A DNA stretch of 64,000 nucleotides from positions 2,470,001-2,534,000 of the forward strand of contig JADJBV010000001.1 of NCBI GenBank assembly GCA_016703535.1. The letters run 5' to 3'. This document shows, piece by piece, positions 51,115 to 60,524 of this stretch (positions within the stretch are counted from its first letter, which is position 1; each line of letters opens with the position of its first letter). The translations under genes were made by a program, and so were the position numbers. The notes below the pieces were generated by a model. The model was not told the origin of the DNA. It worked only from the letters and a program-made list of their open reading frames with translations, and did no database searches. This DNA is from Deltaproteobacteria bacterium. Lineage in GTDB: Bacteria > Myxococcota > Kuafuiibacteriia > Kuafuiibacteriales > Kuafuiibacteriaceae.

Positions 51115-52230
51115 TCAAGGCACCCAACCGACGATCAGCTCGGTAAAGGCCGGTCCGTCGTCGCCGTGGGTCCGCACCCAAGCCATGCCCAAGGTGGGGG
51201 TGGCCCAACGTTGGCTCTGCCAACTTACGCCCCGGAATTCGCCGAAGGCCTGGACGATGCCGCCGGGCACGAAGCCGTCGATCCGGACGAAGTTGCGCCC
51301 ATCGACCCCGCGCCAAAGCCCCTCGGCGGAGGGCACCAAAAACTCACCGGCGGTGAAGGTCGGCGCGTCGTAACTGGTGCCGCCCAGATTGATCTCGTCC
51401 CAGCTGCGGCCATCGACCGAAACCGAAAGTCGCCCTCCCCGCCCGGTGGCCACGAAGACGCCGTTGCCGAAGGTGACGCCGCTGAAGCCCAGGAGCCCGT
51501 CGTGCTCCAGCACCTCCCAAACTTCGCCGTCGCTGCTGACCGCGGTCAGGCCGTCGGTGCTGTCGCCGTAGCGGTGGCCGGCCGCCACAAACACGCCGTT
51601 GCCGAAGCTGAGGCCCCGAAAATGACCGGCGTAGTACCCGGGATCGCCGGCCCAACTTTCGCCGCGATCTATTGAATATAATCGAAGTCCGTTGCCGCCG
51701 GCCGCGACCCAACGGCCGTTGCCGTAGACAGCGTCGCTGACGAAGGCCCGCAGGGCCGTGACGTGGTGGTGCCACGTTTGCCCATCGTCGCTGACCCAAC
51801 TTTGGCCTTCACCGCCGCCCCCCACCGCCACAAAACGCCCGTCGCCAAAACCGACGCCTCGGAGCAGGTTGTTGTCGTCGCCGCCGTTGGGATCGACCAC
51901 CTGGTCATCACCCCAGGTCACGCCATCCAAGGTGCGGGTGCGCCGGTTGCCGTACCCCACCGCGACCAACACCGGGGTCCCGCTGGGCCCGGCGTCAAAG
52001 GCGGCGTCGGGTTCGGCGGCGTCCGGGTGGACCCCCAGGTCCTCCTGGCCGGGGCCGGCGTCGATGCCTTGGTCCGGGGCTCCACCTTGATCCAGCGGGC
52101 CGGCGTCCAGCCGGGCGCCCAGGTCGGCGGTCGCCCCGCCGTCGTGGGTGACGCCCAGATCGACGATCGGCTCACCGATGCTGGAGGTGCAAGCCGTCAA
52201 GGAGAGCAGGAGCCCGAGCCCAAAACGCAT
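51115..52230 (-). CDS. Lipoprotein with beta-propeller-like repeats
   Basis: The 371-residue protein has a clear lipoprotein signal (MRFGLGLLLSLTACTSS, lipobox LTAC) and an Asp/Gly/Ala-rich linker to about residue 82 (DQGIDAGPGQEDLG type). Six or more repeated blades of the form G(V/L)xFGxGxFVAxGxxG...SxDGxxW follow, as in GFGDGRFVAVGGGG, VYGNGRWVAAGGNG, SFGNGVFVAAGHRYG and TFGNGVFVATGRGG. This is a WD-like/BNR-type propeller, presumably displayed at the cell surface as a binding module. It lies 44 bases downstream of rodA on the same strand, so it might share the elongasome transcript. No enzymatic motif. Confidence 0.75.
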   Translation of the reverse strand: MRFGLGLLLSLTACTSSIGEPIVDLGVTHDGGATADLGARLDAGPLDQGGAPDQGIDAGPGQEDLGVHPDAAEPDAAFDAGPSGTPVLVAVGYGNRRTRTLDGVTWGDDQVVDPNGGDDNNLLRGVGFGDGRFVAVGGGGEGQSWVSDDGQTWHHHVTALRAFVSDAVYGNGRWVAAGGNGLRLYSIDRGESWAGDPGYYAGHFRGLSFGNGVFVAAGHRYGDSTDGLTAVSSDGEVWEVLEHDGLLGFSGVTFGNGVFVATGRGGRLSVSVDGRSWDEINLGGTSYDAPTFTAGEFLVPSAEGLWRGVDGRNFVRIDGFVPGGIVQAFGEFRGVSWQSQRWATPTLGMAWVRTHGDDGPAFTELIVGWVP

Positions 52231-52274
52231 CCCTCGATCCGTAACCGATCATGGGTCGGCGCCGCCAGGGCCGC

Positions 52275-53852
52275 TCAGAACATCTGGCGCCTGACGCTGA
52301 CGCTCATCAACAACCCGATGGCCATCAGCACGGTCACCAAAAACGAGCCGCCGTTGGAGAAGAGCGGCAGCGGCACCCCCACCACCGGGGCCAAGCGAAG
52401 GACCATCAACATGTTGATGGCGGTGTGCCAAAACAACAGCGCCGTCGCCCCGCAGGCGAGGAGCGCCCCGAAGCGATCCCGAGCTCGCAAGGTGATCCGC
52501 AGCGCGACAATGATCAGCGCCGCATAGAGGGCGACCAGGATCAGGCAACCCACAAAACCCTGCTCCTCGGCCCACACCGAAAAGATGAAGTCGGTCTGCT
52601 GCTCGGGTAAAAACGAAAGTTGAGTTTGGGTGCCTTGGCCGTGCCCTTTGCCAAACCACCCGCCGCTGCCAATGGCGATCATCGACTGGTGCTGGTGATA
52701 ACCGGCGCCGGCCAGATCGCTGGTGGGGTTGAGGAAGGTCATCACCCGCTCTTTTTGGTAGGGTTTGAGGATCCCCAGCCAAGCGATGATCGCGAAGACC
52801 AAGCCGGAGGCGAAGAGCAACGCCAGTGAAACCGGGCGCAGCCCGACGTAGAGGAACATGGTGAAGGCCACCAACACCGTGACCATCGTGGTGCCCAGGT
52901 CGGGCTGGGCCAACACCAAGACGCAGGGCACAATCACCACGTCGATGGGCGCGATCAGCTCGGGCCAACCGAAGGTGCGGGTGCTGAAGATCTGCACCAA
53001 AGCCAGCCCCAACCAGAGGGCCGCCAAGATCGCCAAATAGGGCAAAAACGGGCGAACCTTGGCGATCGACGCCGAAAACCGCAGCTCGGCCCGGGGATTG
53101 AGGCCGAAGCGGATCAGATCGCCGTGGTGGAGGGGCAACTCACCCACCACCCGCTGACCGTTCACGTAGGTCCCCGCCTCGGAGCCCAGATCTCGCACCC
53201 GGTATTCACCGTCTTCGACCCGCAGGACCTCGGCGTGTTGGCCGGCCACCCCGCCCATCGGCAGCTGGACGTCGGTGCCCTTCTTGCGGCTGCCGATCCG
53301 CAGGGTGGGCGTCGTTTCTCCGAGCTTGCCCACCGCACGATGGCGGTTGTTCACCAAAAGCTCCAGCTTGGGCGGCCGGACCGCGTCACCCAAAACCGAG
53401 GCCACCAAAACCACGGCGATCAACAACACCGGCCGCGACAAATTGAAGGGCCGAAAGATCTGCCGCAAAGTCAGCCCGCCCTCCCAGCGCTCCAGGTGGA
53501 GAATGCGGGCCAAGACCAAGATCACCGCCACCTTCGCCAGGTCCGAGGTCTGGACGTTGACCGGCCCGACCACCAACCAACGCCGAGAGCCGTTGACGAT
53601 CTTTCCGAAAAGATCGGTCGCCAAAAGCAGGACCAAAACCGTCACGAAGATCGGGATCGCCAGGCCCTCGAGCAGGCGGTAGTGGAAGCTGGCGATCAAC
53701 GCCATCACCAACAGCCCCGCCGCCGCGTAGACCCCCTGGGACACGTGGAGGCTCACGCCCATGGGCCGGCTGGCGGAGGCCAAGTTGTAGAGCCCCAGCC
53801 CCAAGATCGCCAACACCGTAAAGAGCAGCGGGCGATCGATGCCCCTGATCAC
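52275..53852 (-). CDS. rodA: RodA-type SEDS glycosyltransferase with inserted FHA domain
   Basis: RodA polymerises glycan strands from lipid II in the elongasome. SEDS marks are NGSRRWLVVGP, AQPDLGTTMV, a TDFIFSVWAEEQGF segment with the catalytic-region Asp, and LPLFSNGGS. At about 525 residues it is 150 longer than typical RodA. The extra part, about 160-265, is an FHA domain: RIGSRKKGTDVQLP, QHAEV, VRDLGSEAGTYVNGQRV and HHGDLIRFG, flanked by two added hydrophobic helices. FHA domains bind phospho-threonine peptides. GTG 53852 overlaps the PBP2 stop (GTGA); a GTG at 53861 would add three residues. It is the last gene of mreBCD-mrdA-rodA. Confidence 0.93.
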   Translation of the reverse strand: MIRGIDRPLLFTVLAILGLGLYNLASASRPMGVSLHVSQGVYAAAGLLVMALIASFHYRLLEGLAIPIFVTVLVLLLATDLFGKIVNGSRRWLVVGPVNVQTSDLAKVAVILVLARILHLERWEGGLTLRQIFRPFNLSRPVLLIAVVLVASVLGDAVRPPKLELLVNNRHRAVGKLGETTPTLRIGSRKKGTDVQLPMGGVAGQHAEVLRVEDGEYRVRDLGSEAGTYVNGQRVVGELPLHHGDLIRFGLNPRAELRFSASIAKVRPFLPYLAILAALWLGLALVQIFSTRTFGWPELIAPIDVVIVPCVLVLAQPDLGTTMVTVLVAFTMFLYVGLRPVSLALLFASGLVFAIIAWLGILKPYQKERVMTFLNPTSDLAGAGYHQHQSMIAIGSGGWFGKGHGQGTQTQLSFLPEQQTDFIFSVWAEEQGFVGCLILVALYAALIIVALRITLRARDRFGALLACGATALLFWHTAINMLMVLRLAPVVGVPLPLFSNGGSFLVTVLMAIGLLMSVSVRRQMF

Positions 53853-56116
53853 TGAGGCCACGGCGACTCCTCTTCGTCGGTCAAGATCGCCAGCTGCACC
53901 GGCGTGTTCGGATCGAGGCCGGCCCGGATCTGCTTCTTCTCATGCCAGGCCTTGACCACCGCCATGGCGATCGGCGCCGCCGCCGAGCTGCCGCCGCCGC
54001 CGTGTTCGTTGAGGACCACCACCGCGATCTCGGGCTTTTCGGCGGGCGCGATGGCCGCAAACCAGGCGTTGTCGCGCAACTTCCAAGGGACCTGCTCGGG
54101 CTTGAGCCGGCTAGCGCCCAACTTGGCGACCTGGGCCGTGCCGGTTTTGCCCGCCACCTGCAGGCCCTCGAGGCGGCGTTTGTAGGCCGTTCCGAAGGGT
54201 TCGTTGACCACCTGGCGCAGCCCCTCCCGAACCTTCTCGTAAGACCCCTCGGGGAGCTCCAGGCGCCCCACCACCTTGGGCGCAACCTCGTGGGCGGTGC
54301 CATCGGCGGCGATGGTGCGGAGGGCGACCTTCGGCTCGTAGACGGTGCCGCCGTTGGCGATCGCCGCGTAGGACACGGCCAACTGGATGGGTGTGGTGGA
54401 GACCGCACCTTGGCCGATCGAGGCGTTGACCGCCGCGCCCAAGGTGTAGCCTTCGGGCAGGTTGCGCCGGTACCAGTTTTCGTCGGGCATGATCCCGGGG
54501 GACTCGTGGGCCAAGGCGACGCCGGTGGTGTGGCCCAAGCCCAAGGCCTGCCCGACCTCGGCGATCGGGTTGAGCCCCAGCCGCGCCCCCATGGTGTAGA
54601 AATACACGTCACAGGATTTGGCCAAGGCCATGGTCAGATCGACCGGGCCGTGCCCCGCCTCTTTCCAGCAGCGAAACCGCGTCGAACCCAAGCGATAGGC
54701 GCCGGGGCAGTTCACGTGTTCGGTCGGGGTGGTGACCTTTTGTTGAATGGCCGCCAGCGCGGTGATCACCTTGAAGGTCGAACCCGGCGCGAAGAAGTCC
54801 TGGATCGCTCGGAACCGCCAGGGGCGCGCCGCGTTCATCGCGTCGAGCCGGGCCTTCTCCGCCGGATCGACGTAACCGACCAAACGATTGGGGTTGAAGG
54901 ACGGCGTCGAGGTCATCACCAAAACCCGACCGGTGTCGACCTCCAGCACCACCACCGCCCCCGCGGGTCCCGGCTCGGCTTCGGTCGCCGCCGCGTGGGC
55001 CTCCCCGGGCTTGAGTTTGGGGCGTTGGGCGGCGAAGGCGTCTTCGGCCACCTGTTGCAGATCCAGATCGAGCGTGAGGACCAAGCGGTTGCCGGGCCGG
55101 GGCGGCTCCTTGACCCCGACGTTTTGTTGGAGCACCGAAGCCAACGCCCCGCCTTGGGACCGGCCCTTGGAGTCGACGACGATCGTCTCTCGGCCGTCGA
55201 TGCCCCGCAGTTCGTCCTCGAAGGTCCGTTCGACGCCGGCCTTCCCGACCTGATCGCCCAGCCGGTAACCGTCCTCTCGGCCGTCATCCAGCTCCTTGGG
55301 CGAAATTTCGCTGACGTAGCCGAACAGGTGTGCGCCAAGATCTTCGTAGCGGTAGTGGCGGGCGTTGCCGACCTCGAGGACCACGCCCGGCAACTCGCCC
55401 AGCTCGATCTCTTGCCCCAGGCGCCCCTCGACCTCGGGGGGCACGTCGCGCCGCACCAAGATCTCTTGATAACGGGCCAGCCCGGTCGCCTTTCGGATCC
55501 GGCGCTCCAGGAGCACAAAATTTTCGTCGTCGAGGCCCACCACCTCCCGGAGCCGACGCAACACCAAAGGTGTGGTGGGGAAGGCGTCGGGATCCAAGTA
55601 GGCGGCGAAGTGTTCAGGATCGTCGGGCATCGCCAGGATGGGCACCGCCTCCAGCGGCAACTCCAGCTCCTTTTGCCGGGCCCGCAGCCGCTGCACCTGG
55701 TCTTCGTCGAGGCCTCGGGCCAACAACAAGGCCGGCCCCCGTTCGGCGGCGGTTTTGGCCAAGGTGTCCACCAAACCGTCGATGGCCTTGCCGTTGACAC
55801 CCAAACCTCGGGCCAGGGTGCGCACCATCCGCCGGGCCGGCGGGAAAAAGGCCGGGATCACGTAGACGTCGACCGAAGGCCGGTTGGTGACCAACACCCG
55901 GCCCTCCCGATCCAAGATCTCGCCCCGGGCGTGCTCCAGGCGCCGCCACTGAAAGAAGTTGCTCCGAGACTTCTCCTGAAACTCGTCGCCTTGTCGGATC
56001 TGCACGCCCCAAAGCCGGGAGGCGATCACCACAAAGGCCAAAAGAGCGAAGACGCCCATCACCTTGAGGCGGGTCGCGGCGATCGACGGATCTTTGGTCT
56101 CTTGCGTTTGGTTCAC
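53849..56116 (-). CDS. mrdA: Penicillin-binding protein 2 (class B transpeptidase)
   Basis: The 755-residue protein cross-links peptidoglycan with RodA in the elongasome. One membrane helix lies at about 17-37. The pedestal region has EHARGEILDREGRVLVTNRPS, LFGYVSEISPKEL and GKAGVERTFEDELRG. The transpeptidase domain has SxxK as APGSTFKV, the second motif in the KSCDVYFY region and KTG as GKTGTAQV. It is longer than E. coli PBP2 (633), with insertions around the pedestal (an additional helical segment near 90-190 and a Pro/Ala-rich stretch before VVVLEVDTGRVL). Its start overlaps mreD and its stop overlaps rodA. It is the expected beta-lactam target for cell elongation. Confidence 0.94.
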   Translation of the reverse strand: MNQTQETKDPSIAATRLKVMGVFALLAFVVIASRLWGVQIRQGDEFQEKSRSNFFQWRRLEHARGEILDREGRVLVTNRPSVDVYVIPAFFPPARRMVRTLARGLGVNGKAIDGLVDTLAKTAAERGPALLLARGLDEDQVQRLRARQKELELPLEAVPILAMPDDPEHFAAYLDPDAFPTTPLVLRRLREVVGLDDENFVLLERRIRKATGLARYQEILVRRDVPPEVEGRLGQEIELGELPGVVLEVGNARHYRYEDLGAHLFGYVSEISPKELDDGREDGYRLGDQVGKAGVERTFEDELRGIDGRETIVVDSKGRSQGGALASVLQQNVGVKEPPRPGNRLVLTLDLDLQQVAEDAFAAQRPKLKPGEAHAAATEAEPGPAGAVVVLEVDTGRVLVMTSTPSFNPNRLVGYVDPAEKARLDAMNAARPWRFRAIQDFFAPGSTFKVITALAAIQQKVTTPTEHVNCPGAYRLGSTRFRCWKEAGHGPVDLTMALAKSCDVYFYTMGARLGLNPIAEVGQALGLGHTTGVALAHESPGIMPDENWYRRNLPEGYTLGAAVNASIGQGAVSTTPIQLAVSYAAIANGGTVYEPKVALRTIAADGTAHEVAPKVVGRLELPEGSYEKVREGLRQVVNEPFGTAYKRRLEGLQVAGKTGTAQVAKLGASRLKPEQVPWKLRDNAWFAAIAPAEKPEIAVVVLNEHGGGGSSAAAPIAMAVVKAWHEKKQIRAGLDPNTPVQLAILTDEEESPWPQ

Positions 56117-56685
56117 GGCCGGATCCTGTTGCCCGAAAATCCGTATTCAGCCCGAGGCCGCACGAACGAGGACAAAGCCCGCAGCAGTCGGTAGAGCGGA
56201 TAACCGATCACCACCGCCGATCCGAACAAAGACGGCCACGTCGGCCAACCGGCGGACCAGTGGGCCTCGGCGGGCCCAACCACCAGCTCCACCAGGTACC
56301 GCATGCCCAAGAGGAACGCCGAGGTCAGGAGCACCATGCCGGTCACCACCACCGGGCTGGCCCCGATGATCCGGGAGACAAAAAGCCGCAAGGCCAAGAA
56401 GGCCTGCACCGCCACCGCCACCGTCAAACCCCGGGCGTCACCCGACAACACATCGGCGACGTACGCGATCAGCACCGCCAACCCCAGGCCGTCCATCAGC
56501 CCGTGTTCGAGGGCCAAGTAGACGATCACCGGCGCCAAAAAATCGATGGTCCAACCGGGGCGACTTCGCACCACCTGGGCGACGACCAACAACAACACCG
56601 AAAGGACCACCACCAAAAGCCGGCGCAGGTGCTCTTGATCGAGCCCCACCCGGCTGGCGGTTTTGCCCCCGTCCAGCAGGCTCAC
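56113..56685 (-). CDS. mreD: Rod shape-determining protein MreD
   Basis: The 190-residue protein has about five to six hydrophobic helices (LLVVVLSVLLLVVAQVV; DFLAPVIVYLALEHG; LAVLIAYVADVLSG; LTVAVAVQAFLALRLFV; VVVTGMVLLTSAFLLG). YVADVLSGDARGL corresponds to the conserved G-x-x-x-D-x-x-S/x-x-G-L segment of MreD. The family is poorly conserved, so position between mreC and mrdA is the strongest evidence. The GTG start overlaps the mreC stop and the stop overlaps mrdA, showing tight coupling. Confidence 0.88.
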   Translation of the reverse strand: MSLLDGGKTASRVGLDQEHLRRLLVVVLSVLLLVVAQVVRSRPGWTIDFLAPVIVYLALEHGLMDGLGLAVLIAYVADVLSGDARGLTVAVAVQAFLALRLFVSRIIGASPVVVTGMVLLTSAFLLGMRYLVELVVGPAEAHWSAGWPTWPSLFGSAVVIGYPLYRLLRALSSFVRPRAEYGFSGNRIRP

Positions 56686-57764
56686 GGCGACGCTCCTTGG
56701 CTGCTGGTGGTGGTCGCCGCCGCGTCCTTGCCGCCCCCGTCGTTGACCCCGCCCCCATCCCGCGAGGCCACCCCGGCGTCCCGATCGTTGCCGGTCGGCT
56801 TGGCGGCGGGGCGAGGAGGTTTGGGGACCGACGCGTCCTCGGCCACCCCGGCGTCGGACACCTGGAGGCCACCGTCGAAGTCGGGACGCAACGAGGGCGG
56901 CAACAACGGCTCAGGCGTGGCCAACTCGGCTTTTTGGGGCGGCACGACCAACACGCTCACCGCCTCGAGGCGTGCGAAGTCGACGTAGGGCTCGAGGGTC
57001 GCACTTCGGTGTTGAACGGCGGGATCGTCGTCGATCGCCACCACCACCCCCACCGGCACCCCCTTGGGGAACACGCCGTCCAGGCCGCTGGTCTCCACTC
57101 GATCACCGACCGCCAGATCGTCGGAGCGCAAGACCTCCCCCAAGATCAGCCGAAAGGCGGCAGCGTGGCCTTGGCCCCTGACCCGTCCTTTGGCCCGGGT
57201 CCGGGCGACGGCGGCCCGAAAAGCGATCTTTTCGTCGGCGATCAGCTGCACCTCGGCGCTGGTCCAACCGACGCGCCGGACGATCCCCACCAGGCCCTGC
57301 CCCCCGAGCACGGTCGCGCCGCGGCGGAGGCCATCGAGGCTGCCGCGATCGATGTCGATGGTGCGAGAGAGCGGCGAAGAGCCGGCGCCGATCACCTGGG
57401 CCGCCACCCACTGGGCCTCGGGGTTGAGTTCCTTGAGCGCCAACAAGCGGCGCAGCTCTCGGTTTTCGCCGTCGAGGCTGGAGAGCCGATCTCGCTCTCG
57501 GTCGGCGTCCGCCAGGGCCCGCCGCAAAGACACGTTCTCTTCTCGGGCGTTCACGACGTCCAAATAACGATCGACGGTGTCGCTGGCGAAGGAGGTCGCC
57601 GCCGACAACCAACCCTCGATCGGCGCGGTCAACAGCAGCACCAATCGGTCGAGCAGGTTGGCGTCCGCGGGGCGGATCGCATTGGCCCGATAGACCAACA
57701 GCGGGAGCAGGAGCGCGACCACGACGGTCAGCGGCTTCGCGTAGCGCCTGAGCAGCCGGAGCAC
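56682..57764 (-). CDS. mreC: Rod shape-determining protein MreC
   Basis: The 360-residue protein has a single N-terminal membrane helix (about 14-30), a coiled coil around 67-110 (REENVSLRRALADADRERDR, LDGENRELRRLL) and the MreC beta domains (AAQVIGAGSSPLSRTIDIDRG, DGLRRGATVLGGQGLVGIVRRV, GDRVETSGLDGVFPKGVPVG). It links cytoplasmic MreB with PBP2 in the periplasm. The last 80 or so residues are a low-complexity Asp/Pro/Gly-rich tail, longer than in E. coli, that may extend into the periplasm. GTG 57764 lies just after the mreB stop; the longer frame in front is out of family. Confidence 0.92.
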   Translation of the reverse strand: MLRLLRRYAKPLTVVVALLLPLLVYRANAIRPADANLLDRLVLLLTAPIEGWLSAATSFASDTVDRYLDVVNAREENVSLRRALADADRERDRLSSLDGENRELRRLLALKELNPEAQWVAAQVIGAGSSPLSRTIDIDRGSLDGLRRGATVLGGQGLVGIVRRVGWTSAEVQLIADEKIAFRAAVARTRAKGRVRGQGHAAAFRLILGEVLRSDDLAVGDRVETSGLDGVFPKGVPVGVVVAIDDDPAVQHRSATLEPYVDFARLEAVSVLVVPPQKAELATPEPLLPPSLRPDFDGGLQVSDAGVAEDASVPKPPRPAAKPTGNDRDAGVASRDGGGVNDGGGKDAAATTTSSQGASP

Positions 57765-57769
57765 CGGCT

Positions 57770-58801
57770 CTAATTGACCGCAATTTCGTGGAGGAGGTCG
57801 AGCTTCTCCAGGGCCTGGCCGATCCCGCGCACGACCGCACACATCGGGTCCTCGGCGACGAAGACCGGCAGCCCAGTCTCCTCCCGGAGCAACACGTCGA
57901 GCTTCTTGAGGAGGGCCCCACCCCCGGCCAGGACGATGCCCCGGTCGACGATGTCCGCGGCCAGCTCGGGAGGGGTCCGCTCCAGGGAGACCCGGACCAC
58001 CTCGACGATCGAGGAGACGGTCTCGGCCAGGGCTTCCCGGACCTCGTCCGAGTTGAGGACCACACTCTTCGGGACCCCCTGGACCACGTCCCGACCCTTG
58101 ATCTCCATCTCCTCCAGGGGTTCGGTGGGCGCCGCCGAGCCGATCCGCTTCTTGACCTCTTCGGCGGTTTGTTCCCCAAGGAGCAGGTTGTAGCGGCGCT
58201 TCACGTACTGGACGATGGCCTCGTCCATCTTTTCGCCGCCGACCCGGACCCAGTTGGCGAAGACCACGCCCGAGAGGCTGATCACCGCCACCTCGGTCCG
58301 GCCCCCGCCGATGTCGACGATCATGTTGCCCGAGGGTTCGGTGATGGGGAGTTTGGCGCCCAAGGCGGCGGCCATCGGCTCCTCGATCAGGAAGACCTCC
58401 CGGGCCCCGGCGGTCATGACCGCCTCTCGGACCGCCCGCTTTTCGACCTCGGTGACGCCGACCGGCACACAAACGATGACCCGGGGAGCCGCCAAGCTCC
58501 TGTTTCCATTGATGTTTTTAATGAAGTAGCGAATCATCGCCGACACTGACTCGAAGTCAGCGATGACCCCACCTCGCATCGGGCGGATCGCCTCGATCCC
58601 GGTCGGGGTGCGGCCCAACATCTCTTTGGCGGCCCGGCCGACGGCGCTGACCTTCCGGGCCCCGGTGTGGTCCCGGGAAACGGCCACCACGGTGGGCTCG
58701 TTCATCACGATGTCCTGGCCTTTGGCGTAGATCCGGGTGTTGGAGGTGCCCAGATCCAGGGCGATGTCGTTGGACAAGAGTCCCTGGAGCCACTTCAGCA
58801 T
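57770..58801 (-). CDS. mreB: Rod shape-determining protein MreB
   Basis: This actin-like cytoskeletal ATPase directs lateral wall synthesis. From ATG 58801 it has 343 residues, against 347 in E. coli. The start MLKWLQGLLSNDIALDLGTSN matches the family (membrane-binding amphipathic helix, then phosphate 1). The rest includes PMRGGVIADFES, VPVGVTEVEKRAVREA, the IEEPMAAALGA segment, VDIGGGRTEVAVISL (phosphate 2), and VLAGGGALL. Upstream starts (ATG 58822 behind AAAGG, TTG 58846) would add 7-15 residues. It opens the operon, divergent from ppiD with under 70 bases between, where their promoters must lie. Confidence 0.95.
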   Translation of the reverse strand: MLKWLQGLLSNDIALDLGTSNTRIYAKGQDIVMNEPTVVAVSRDHTGARKVSAVGRAAKEMLGRTPTGIEAIRPMRGGVIADFESVSAMIRYFIKNINGNRSLAAPRVIVCVPVGVTEVEKRAVREAVMTAGAREVFLIEEPMAAALGAKLPITEPSGNMIVDIGGGRTEVAVISLSGVVFANWVRVGGEKMDEAIVQYVKRRYNLLLGEQTAEEVKKRIGSAAPTEPLEEMEIKGRDVVQGVPKSVVLNSDEVREALAETVSSIVEVVRVSLERTPPELAADIVDRGIVLAGGGALLKKLDVLLREETGLPVFVAEDPMCAVVRGIGQALEKLDLLHEIAVN

Positions 58802-58869
58802 GCCGGGACCTGCCAGGGGCATATCAAAGGCCCTTTCAAAGCTCAAACCATTCCGCTAGGAAGCGCCTC

Positions 58870-60429
58870 ATGCTCGGAGTCCTCCGCCGGAACAAGAACA
58901 ATCCGGTGCTCGTCATTCTTCTCGGTCTCGCCGTCGCTTTGATGGTTGGGTTCGGAGTTTCGGTCCAATCTGTGGCCACCCTGCCGCCCGCGGCGACCGT
59001 CGACGGCGAAGAGATCACCGACGCCGAGTTCTCCGCGCGCTACGCCAGCACCTACCGGATGCGGCAGTACCAAGACAAAACCTACGACCGGGCCCGGGCC
59101 GAGCGGGACAAGTTGCGCGAAAACGTGCTCAACGGGATGGTCACCACCAAGATCCTGGCCAAAGAAGCCCGTCGCCTCGGCCTGGAGGTCGACAACCAGT
59201 CGCTGAAAGACGCGATCCTCGAGAACCCAAACTTCCAGACCGAAGGTCGCTTCGACAAGGACCAGTACGAGCGGATGTTGGCCCAGATGCAGACCACCGA
59301 CCTCAAGTTCGAGACCTCGGAGCGGGAGCGGCTGTTGGCCGAAAAGTACCTGGCCTTGATCCAAGGCATGACGGTCTCGGACGCCGAGGTGAAGGAGCAG
59401 TTCGAGAAGGACCAGACCAAGGTCAACGTCGAGTTCGTGTTGGTGGAGAAGAAGGACTTTGCGGTCGACGTCGGCACGGTCAACGCCGCCGACGCCGCCG
59501 AGTTCATGAAGAAGCCCGACGCCGAAGAGCAGATCCAGAAGTACTACACCAAAAACAAGTCGACCAAGTTCGACGTGCCCGAGCAGGTCTGTGCCCAACA
59601 CGTGTTGGTGCGGGCCGAACGGCAGGCCCCGCCGGATCTAAGGGCAGAGGCGAAAAAGAAGATCGAGGTCGCGGCCCGAGCGATCACCGGCGGGATGGAC
59701 TTCGCCCAGGCCGCCAAGAAGTTCTCGGACGACGCCAACAAGGACAAGGCGGGTGATCTGGGCTGCTTCTCCCTCGGCCAGATGTTGCCGCAGATCGAAG
59801 AGGTCGCCTTTGGCCTCGAGGTCGGTAAGGTCTCGACGATCATCGAGACCCCCTTCGGCTTCCACTTGGTGAAGGTCACCGAAAAGAAGGCGCCGATTCA
59901 GCGCAAGCTGGAGGACGCCAAAGAGGACATCGCCATGGAGTTGGTGCGCCAGTCCCGCTCCGGTGAACGGGCCAAGCAGAAGGCCGCCGAGATCCTGGCC
60001 GCCGCCCAAGCGCAACCCAACTTGCAATTGGTGGTCGACGCCCTCAACAAGAGCGGCGGCACCTACAAGGTGGACGAAACGGGGCCCTTCCCCGCCGGCC
60101 GAGACTTCTTGCCGCGGTTGGGTCTGGCCAAAGAAGTGGCGGCCACCGCCTGGACCTTAACCAACGAAAAGCCCCTGGCCGATGCCCCCATCGAAACCGA
60201 AGCCGGCTTTGTGGTGTTGCGGTTGAAGGAACGGCTCCAGCCGAAAGACGCCGACTTCGAGGGCGCCAAGATCTCGATCCTCTACGCCCTGACCAACAAG
60301 AAGCAGGAGTCGGTGTTCGAGGGGTGGTCCAAGTCCCTCAGGGACCAACACAAGGTCGACATCAACCCGCTGGCCGTCTCCTACGATGACACCGAGCGAT
60401 CCCAAGCCCGGCGCCAGGCCCCGCAGTAG
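58870..60429 (+). CDS. Periplasmic peptidyl-prolyl isomerase, PpiD/SurA-like
   Basis: The 519-residue protein starts with a short cytoplasmic segment and one membrane helix (about 12-33), then an N-terminal SurA/PpiD chaperone-like region (ATVDGEEITDAEFSARY... VTTKILAKEARRLGLEVDN). A parvulin domain sits near 245-345 (CAQHVLVRAERQA, GMDFAQAAKKFSDD, GDLGCFSLGQMLPQIEEVAF, TPFGFHLVKVTEKK). A C-terminal helical/PPIase-like part follows. The layout is that of PpiD, which folds proteins leaving the Sec translocon. AGGAAG six bases before ATG 58870 supports the start. It is divergent from mreB. Confidence 0.9.
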   Translation: MLGVLRRNKNNPVLVILLGLAVALMVGFGVSVQSVATLPPAATVDGEEITDAEFSARYASTYRMRQYQDKTYDRARAERDKLRENVLNGMVTTKILAKEARRLGLEVDNQSLKDAILENPNFQTEGRFDKDQYERMLAQMQTTDLKFETSERERLLAEKYLALIQGMTVSDAEVKEQFEKDQTKVNVEFVLVEKKDFAVDVGTVNAADAAEFMKKPDAEEQIQKYYTKNKSTKFDVPEQVCAQHVLVRAERQAPPDLRAEAKKKIEVAARAITGGMDFAQAAKKFSDDANKDKAGDLGCFSLGQMLPQIEEVAFGLEVGKVSTIIETPFGFHLVKVTEKKAPIQRKLEDAKEDIAMELVRQSRSGERAKQKAAEILAAAQAQPNLQLVVDALNKSGGTYKVDETGPFPAGRDFLPRLGLAKEVAATAWTLTNEKPLADAPIETEAGFVVLRLKERLQPKDADFEGAKISILYALTNKKQESVFEGWSKSLRDQHKVDINPLAVSYDDTERSQARRQAPQ

Positions 60430-60524
60430 CCCCGGGTTATCCCATCCGCCAGGCGTACCTCCGCCTACATTTACTCTCCTTTGCGGTTGCGACCGGCGAC
60501 GGGCCGCCGTACTTCTAAGAGAAG

